Origin: Arthrobacter sp. SPG23
GTDB lineage: Bacteria > Actinomycetota > Actinomycetes > Actinomycetales > Micrococcaceae
Length of the DNA: 64,000 nt
Direction of reading: 5' to 3'
Assembly: GCF_000876655.1 (NCBI RefSeq)
Contig: NZ_JYCN01000022.1
Span: 62,001 to 126,000 of the forward strand
The position numbers and the translations under genes are program-made. Below the pieces are notes generated by a model. The model had not been told where the DNA came from. It saw only the letters and a program-made list of their open reading frames with translations, and made no database searches. Shown piece by piece: positions 59,568 through 64,000 of the stretch; positions within the stretch are counted from its first letter, which is position 1; each line of letters opens with the position of its first letter.

Positions 59568-60041
59568 ATGACTGGTTCCCAGGCCGGCGGCCCGCAGCCG
59601 GCTCTTCGCCCGGGCCGGATCCTCGTCCCCGGCACCGCCCGGCAGCTGGGTACGTTCGGATTGTTCGCCCCGGCCCCCGGCCAGCGGCGGACCGTGGACG
59701 TCACCGGAGGGCCGCTGGAGGTAAAGAGCGCCGAAGGGGACCTTTTGTGGGTAGGTTTCCGCGAACTCACCGGCGCGGCAGCGCCCGCCCGGGACTTCGC
59801 CGCCCTGGCCGGCCGGTTCGGGGAGTGGGTGGTGGACGGGCTCCCGTCCCGGGCCGGTGCCGCCGGTTCCCCGGAGTGGCAGCGATTCCTGGACGTCGTG
59901 GACGTGTTGTTTGCCGCGGACGTGACCCTGTTCGTCATCGGTCCGGCGCTGCCGGAGTTCGGCCCGGACAGTCCGTTGTCGCGCCTTCTCCGGGTGGATT
60001 CCGACCACGAGCTTCCGGCCGCGCATTCGTCCGGGAGCTAG
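59568..60041 (+). CDS. AFG1/ZapE-like C-terminal domain protein lacking the ATPase
   Basis: A 157-aa protein. The segment WVGFRELTGAAAPARDFAAL, AGRFGEWVVDGLP, then SPEWQRFLDVVDVLFAADVT matches, from my knowledge of the family, the region of AFG1/ZapE ATPases that follows their P-loop domain (pattern F-x-x-L-C-G-P-x-x-x-x-D-Y-x-x-L-A-x-x-F). No Walker A or B motif is present and the gene is too short to encode them, so any activity would be scaffold-like or inhibitory. AGGAG lies 8 nt before the ATG. It shares its stop with the convergent kinase-like gene in CTAG (60038-60041). Confidence 0.6.
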   Translation: MTGSQAGGPQPALRPGRILVPGTARQLGTFGLFAPAPGQRRTVDVTGGPLEVKSAEGDLLWVGFRELTGAAAPARDFAALAGRFGEWVVDGLPSRAGAAGSPEWQRFLDVVDVLFAADVTLFVIGPALPEFGPDSPLSRLLRVDSDHELPAAHSSGS

Positions 60042-62728
60042 TCCCGCTCCGACTGGACAATGGTCACGGTGCCGGCGCCGCCGTCGACCTCTATCCGCTG
60101 ACCGCTCGCGATCCGGCGGGTCGCCACTCCGGTGCCCAGCACGGCGGGGATGCCGTATTCCCGGGCCACGATGGAGCCGTGGCTCAGTGGACCGCCAACG
60201 TCGGTGACGACGGCCGACGCCATGGCGAACAGCGGAGTCCATGCGGGAGTGGTGATGCGGGCCACCAGCACCTCCCCCGGCTGCATCAGGGAAAAGTCTT
60301 CGGGACCGGCCAGCACCCGGGCAGGAGCACTGACCCGCCCCTGGCTGGCGCCCACACCCTTGATGGTGTTCCCCTGTTGGTCCTGGGACCCCTCCGGCAT
60401 CATCCCGGCGAGGGACCGCTGCAGCCACCGGATCTCCGGCAGCATCTGCGGGGCGGTGGCGCTGCGCTGCCCCCGCCAGCTCAACCGGCGCTCAGCGACT
60501 GCCTCAGCCAGGACCGGCCGGTCAGCACCGGTAATTGCCGCCGGGCCGCCCGGGGCCGCAAGGCCGAATTCGACGGCGCTGCCGACTTCCTGGTGTCGAA
60601 GCCAGAACACGTCGCCGGGGTCTGCAATGAGGCCGGCCGCCACCAGCCGCTGCCCCAGTTCGCGGAGCATGCGCCGCATCAGCGGCCACCCGAGCCCGAC
60701 GTCGGCAAGCGCGTCTTCGCGGATCGGCGCCGGCCCCTGCGCCCACCGGAGCAGACGAACGAAGGCCTTCCTGCGGGCAGGGTGCAAGCGCGCCAGTATC
60801 CTGTTCGTGCTGTCCTCACGGCGGGCGGCAGCGAGCGCCTGCCGCCGGTGCGGGTCGTTGCCCTGCCCGCGCAGGTAGAACTTGAGCGTGTCCAGCAGCG
60901 GGGACGCGTCGTCCGCCGGCACGGGATTGACGAAGTCCAGGTTGTAGACGGTGTGCCCGAAGCGGTCCAGGTGCTGCTGGAAACGGTCCTCCCACTGCTG
61001 CCACAGGCCTGGATCCATCCCGCTGGGAGGCGTCCCCGACAGCTGGGCCCGGGCCAGTGATTTTGTCGGCGTCGCCAGGATGGCCTCTGTGAGCCCGGGG
61101 ACGTCGCGGGACCACCCGGCCAGGTCGAAGAGGGATTTCTCGGCCCGGATCGGCTGGCTGTCGTAGCCGAGCAGGAACGTCGCCGCAGGCGGGTCGCCGT
61201 CCTGCCGGACAAACTTGTCGTAGAACTTCTGGAACGCGAGTTCGCTGGACGTCGCGATCGGAATGATGGACTGGACGGCCGTGTAGTACACCGTGCCGGC
61301 GTCAAGCAGCGCAGATACCCCCTCCAGCAGTTCCTGCCCGCCCAGGTCTGCAACGGGCTTCGCGGACCATGCCTCCACCACGCGCACATAGCGCGGGTGG
61401 GAATAGTCACGCCAGCCCTGGACCCCCATATGCGCTTCGCCCCGTATAAGGGCACGGACAGCTGCGGGCGTCTTGCCCATCAGCCGCCACAACGCGGCTG
61501 TCCGGTAGTAGTAATAGGCGTAGCCGTTGATGACAGGCAGTCCAAGATCGGTGTCGCGGAGGCTGTTCCCGCCGAACGCCTCGTCCATCAGGGCATGCAG
61601 GGACCGCGACACTGAACCGTCAATCAAGTCGGCGAACAAGGGAGACAGCGGATCGGGAAGCTGCTCCACAATGCTCGCCCGGAAATAGAGCCCCTTCGGG
61701 TACGGCACGCTCCAGTCGCGCGGGACTTCCCCCGCGGGCTCGGGCAGTGCGGTGATGGGACGTGACTGGAGAATGAAGAACCTGCCGTCCGCCAGCGCCC
61801 ACTCGATATCCTGCGGCGATCCAAAGTGCCGGGCGATGCGGGTTCCGTAGCCGGCCAGCAGTGCAGCCGCTGCATCGTCGAGCACGGGTTGGTGCCTGCG
61901 GGAAGCGGGGACAGGTTCCTCGCGCGTGCCCCGGCCGGCGTACGCCGTCATGACCTCCTTGTCGGCCGTCCGGCGGGAAACCACCTTGCCGGTCGCGGCC
62001 TCCACCACGACGTCGTCAGTGGAGACGGCTCCGCTGACCACGGATTCGCCCAGCCCCCATGCGGCAGCGAGCACGATCTGGTCGCGGCGCCCGTTGGCCG
62101 GGTTGGCGGTGAACATGACTCCCGCGGCGTCCGCGGCCACCATCTGCTGGACTACCACGGCCAGCCGGACCTGGTCCGGCCTGATACCTTCCCGGGCACG
62201 GTAGACCATCGCCCGGGAGGTCCAGAGGGAGGCCCAGCAGTTGATGACTGCGTCGATCAAGGCATCGGCGCCATAGACGTTGAGGTACGTGTCCTGCTGG
62301 CCCGCGAAACTTGCAGAAGCGAGGTCTTCGGCGGTGGCTGAGGAACGTACCGCCACGGCCGTTTCCATGCCTGCGCCGGGGCCGGGGCCCGGGCCGGGAT
62401 CGTGGCCGGGGCCCAGCTGGCGGTAGGCCTCACGGATTTCAGCGGCTATCACGTCCGGCATCGTGCCGGCGCTAAAGAGTGCGCGGATCTGCCCGGAGGC
62501 TTCCCCGTAGTCACGGGGCGTGGCGGAGGCCGGCAGGGCTGCGTACTCCTGGATCCGCCCGGCCAGCTGGTTGTCCCGGACAAACAGCTCGTAGGCGCCG
62601 GTGGTGATCAGGAATCCCGGGGGTACCGGCAGCCCCGCCCGAACGAGTTCGCCCAGCCCGGCGCCCTTGCCGCCCGCCGTCGCGACGTCGTCCCGGCCGA
62701 CTTCGCGGAAATCACTGATGTAAACCAT
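60038..62728 (-). CDS. PEP-synthase/rifampicin-phosphotransferase-like protein
   Basis: An 896-aa protein. The N-terminal ATP-grasp region (about 1-330) has GGKGAGLGELVRAGLPVPPG, AVRSSATAEDLASASFAGQQ and VMFTANPANGRRDQIVLAAA. A large middle region follows. The C-terminal swivelling domain contains the phospho-His motif VGGPLSHGSIVAREYGIPAV. It ends soon after, so the PEP-binding TIM barrel of true PEP synthase is absent. This ATP-grasp/middle/His order and length fit rifampicin phosphotransferase and uncharacterised relatives. A Gly-Pro run (HDPGPGPGPGAGM) interrupts the ATP-grasp domain. The ATG at 62728 has GGAGG 10 nt upstream. Confidence 0.75.
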   Translation of the reverse strand: MVYISDFREVGRDDVATAGGKGAGLGELVRAGLPVPPGFLITTGAYELFVRDNQLAGRIQEYAALPASATPRDYGEASGQIRALFSAGTMPDVIAAEIREAYRQLGPGHDPGPGPGPGAGMETAVAVRSSATAEDLASASFAGQQDTYLNVYGADALIDAVINCWASLWTSRAMVYRAREGIRPDQVRLAVVVQQMVAADAAGVMFTANPANGRRDQIVLAAAWGLGESVVSGAVSTDDVVVEAATGKVVSRRTADKEVMTAYAGRGTREEPVPASRRHQPVLDDAAAALLAGYGTRIARHFGSPQDIEWALADGRFFILQSRPITALPEPAGEVPRDWSVPYPKGLYFRASIVEQLPDPLSPLFADLIDGSVSRSLHALMDEAFGGNSLRDTDLGLPVINGYAYYYYRTAALWRLMGKTPAAVRALIRGEAHMGVQGWRDYSHPRYVRVVEAWSAKPVADLGGQELLEGVSALLDAGTVYYTAVQSIIPIATSSELAFQKFYDKFVRQDGDPPAATFLLGYDSQPIRAEKSLFDLAGWSRDVPGLTEAILATPTKSLARAQLSGTPPSGMDPGLWQQWEDRFQQHLDRFGHTVYNLDFVNPVPADDASPLLDTLKFYLRGQGNDPHRRQALAAARREDSTNRILARLHPARRKAFVRLLRWAQGPAPIREDALADVGLGWPLMRRMLRELGQRLVAAGLIADPGDVFWLRHQEVGSAVEFGLAAPGGPAAITGADRPVLAEAVAERRLSWRGQRSATAPQMLPEIRWLQRSLAGMMPEGSQDQQGNTIKGVGASQGRVSAPARVLAGPEDFSLMQPGEVLVARITTPAWTPLFAMASAVVTDVGGPLSHGSIVAREYGIPAVLGTGVATRRIASGQRIEVDGGAGTVTIVQSERD

Positions 62729-62873
62729 GACCGCGATGCCTCCTGTCCGGCGGGGCCCTCCCGGGCGCCCCTGATTCACAACATACTGGCACGCGGAGCG
62801 GCATCCTGCCATGGCCGGGGCTTTCCGGTCCCGGACCTGTCCTTCGGCCCTTCCGCTACCCCGCCCGGGTCCC

Positions 62874-62879
62874 TAGTGT
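62874..62879 (+). promoter_or_regulatory. Leaderless -10 box of the GerW-family gene
   Basis: TAGTGT followed by 6 nt and the ATG at 62886. Confidence 0.5.
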
Positions 62880-62885
62880 GGGTCC

Positions 62886-63236
62886 ATGGCTGAGGCATTT
62901 TCCTCCCTCGTGGAGACGTTCAGGAACGTGGGTGTGGCGAGGGCTTACGGCGCTCCGGTGCAGATCGGGGGCGAGGAACTAATTCCCGTGGCGTTGGTGT
63001 CCTTCGGCTTCGGCGGCGGGGGTGACTCCGGTCCGGAGGGCGCCAACGGGGCCGCGGAAGGCGGCGGCGGAGGAGGCTTCGTACTCCCGCTCGGCGCTTA
63101 CCTGACGGACGGGCAGGGCCGTTTAGTGTTCCGGGCCAATACACTGACGCTTCTCGCGGGGCTGGTCCCGGTGGTGTGCGCCGTAGGGATGGCAGTTCGC
63201 GGAGTGATCAAGACGGTCAACGCAAGCCGGCGGTAG
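62886..63236 (+). CDS. GerW (YtfJ) family protein
   Basis: A 116-aa protein. TFRNVGVARAYGAPVQIGGE, then ELIPVALVSFGFGGGG, and a Gly-rich low-complexity stretch match the GerW/YtfJ family, first named for spore germination in Bacillus but common in non-sporulating actinobacteria. One C-terminal hydrophobic segment (TLTLLAGLVPVVCAVGMAVR) suggests membrane attachment. Function outside sporulation is unknown. Its 3' end overlaps that of the convergent protease gene by 20 nt. Confidence 0.8.
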   Translation: MAEAFSSLVETFRNVGVARAYGAPVQIGGEELIPVALVSFGFGGGGDSGPEGANGAAEGGGGGGFVLPLGAYLTDGQGRLVFRANTLTLLAGLVPVVCAVGMAVRGVIKTVNASRR

Positions 63237-63975
63237 CCCTGATCCAGTCCAGTTCGTAGGGAACAGAAGCCGACAGGTTCAGGTAGGCGGGGGCCGGCGG
63301 CAGTTCAATCGCGTTCGTCACCCCGACCAGTTTCTGGTCACCGTGGTCTGACCAGATGACCGGACCGCCGCTGTCGCCACGGTTCGCTGACGTATGCGGC
63401 GAATACGTGCAGAACTGCCAGGGTCCCGCGATGTCCGGGCAGGCCTCCGCGGGGACCGCTGTGAGCCGGGTTTCAACCAGCCGGGGCGCCGGATCGCATT
63501 GTGCCGCAGGGTTGAACGGGTCGCCCGTACAGCCATAACCCGCCACGGTGACCTCTGCCCCGACCGGAGCCGGCGTGGACGCCAACTCAATGGTGGGCTC
63601 GGACACGGCCGAGTCCAGGAAGAGCAAGGAAATGTCGTCTTTGATCCTTGCGGGATCGTAGTGCGGCATGGGGACGGCCCTCGCCACCCCGATGGTGTAT
63701 TCGGATCGTTTCTGGCCATAGTGGAATGTCACGGCGATGGCGGACGGGCTGCGTCCGTTGTTGCTGATGCAGTGCGCCGCCGTGACCACGGTGTCTTCCG
63801 TGATCAATGATCCGGTGCAGGAAGCAATTCCTTCCGGGTAGGCCAGTTCCACCCTGACGGCCCACGCGTACTCGTCGGAGTCCGCCCTGCTCCCGTTGTA
63901 GACGGCGAGGGCCGGAGTGGCCGAGGCTGCCGTTAGGGCTGCTGCGAAGAGTGCCGACAGCAGCGGCGCCACCAA
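63217..63975 (-). CDS. Secreted trypsin-like serine protease (5' end beyond or near the window edge)
   Basis: At least 252 aa. A hydrophobic signal stretch (LLSALFAAALTAASATPALA) is followed by a mature N-terminal part VYNGSRADSDEYAW. The catalytic triad is visible: His in VVTAAHCISNNG, Asp in KDDISLLFLDSA and Ser in NRGDSGGPVIWSD. Cysteines near the active site fit the usual disulfides. The GTG at 63975 is the first start seen, but upstream codons inside the window read RRRRL, a typical positively charged signal-peptide start, so the true start probably lies past 64000. Confidence 0.83.
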   Translation of the reverse strand: MVAPLLSALFAAALTAASATPALAVYNGSRADSDEYAWAVRVELAYPEGIASCTGSLITEDTVVTAAHCISNNGRSPSAIAVTFHYGQKRSEYTIGVARAVPMPHYDPARIKDDISLLFLDSAVSEPTIELASTPAPVGAEVTVAGYGCTGDPFNPAAQCDPAPRLVETRLTAVPAEACPDIAGPWQFCTYSPHTSANRGDSGGPVIWSDHGDQKLVGVTNAIELPPAPAYLNLSASVPYELDWIRATAGLR

Positions 63976-64000
63976 TCGCCGGCGCCGGCGCGGGCGCGGG

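Noticed and set aside
62729-62885. Rifamycin-associated element upstream of the Rph-like gene
   Set aside because: I looked for the GGGGCTTGCGG inverted repeat and did not find it.

Overview
The window looks like chromosome of a high-GC actinobacterium, most probably Micrococcaceae (Arthrobacter or Pseudarthrobacter). Supporting signs are: a DUF3117 protein, an actinobacterial-type DapD, the succinylase lysine/DAP pathway, a 7Fe ferredoxin beside dapC, a GluABCD-like glutamate transporter, and many start codons sitting 6-8 nt behind a TANNNT -10 box (leaderless transcripts). I saw no rRNA, tRNA, CRISPR, insertion sequence or phage gene; most genes are intact housekeeping or nutrient-uptake genes.

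Layout. 1-4.6 kb: sigE with the first codons of a possible partner gene, an O-methyltransferase, DUF3117, a PIG-V-like membrane glycosyltransferase coupled to a small membrane-anchored DivIVA-domain protein, and a LOG-family enzyme. 4.7-8.0 kb: gluABCD operon. 8.1-16.7 kb: DAP synthesis (dapE and dapD divergent, then dapC with fdxA), a secreted lysozyme-like protein, a TetR regulator, galE and citrate synthase. 16.9-20.8 kb: small proteins, typA and a secreted SGNH hydrolase. 20.9-33.7 kb: two tandem paralogous oligopeptide ABC operons on the minus strand, the downstream one interrupted by an oppositely oriented PH-domain gene. 34-42.5 kb: ychF, rmuC, ispH, a membrane protein, xseAB, a PPK2-type kinase and an AlaA-type aminotransferase. 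42.6-46.1 kb: an OpuB-type osmoprotectant ABC operon. 46.4-51.1 kb: rsgA with a short upstream ORF, pirin, a BadF/NAGK-like kinase and a nitronate monooxygenase-like enzyme.

From 51.2 kb the content is more accessory and regulator-rich: LysR with an MFS exporter whose reading frame runs about 500 bp antisense into a trans-sulfuration gene; that gene divergent from an Lrp regulator; an ArsR-like regulator with a 79-aa partner behind a striking 14-bp operator array and next to another MFS exporter; a second Lrp regulator with a CorA-type channel; an orphan AFG1/ZapE-like C-terminal domain; a rifampicin-phosphotransferase-like PEP-synthase relative; a GerW-family protein; and a trypsin-like protease cut by the window edge.

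The best candidates for new biology are regulatory: the ArsR operator array that covers its own -35 box, the nearly symmetric dapE/dapD divergent leaderless promoter, the MFS run-on antisense overlap, and the 24-codon ORF upstream of rsgA. The DivIVA/PIG-V pair and the P-loop-less ZapE-like protein are the most interesting protein-level observations.
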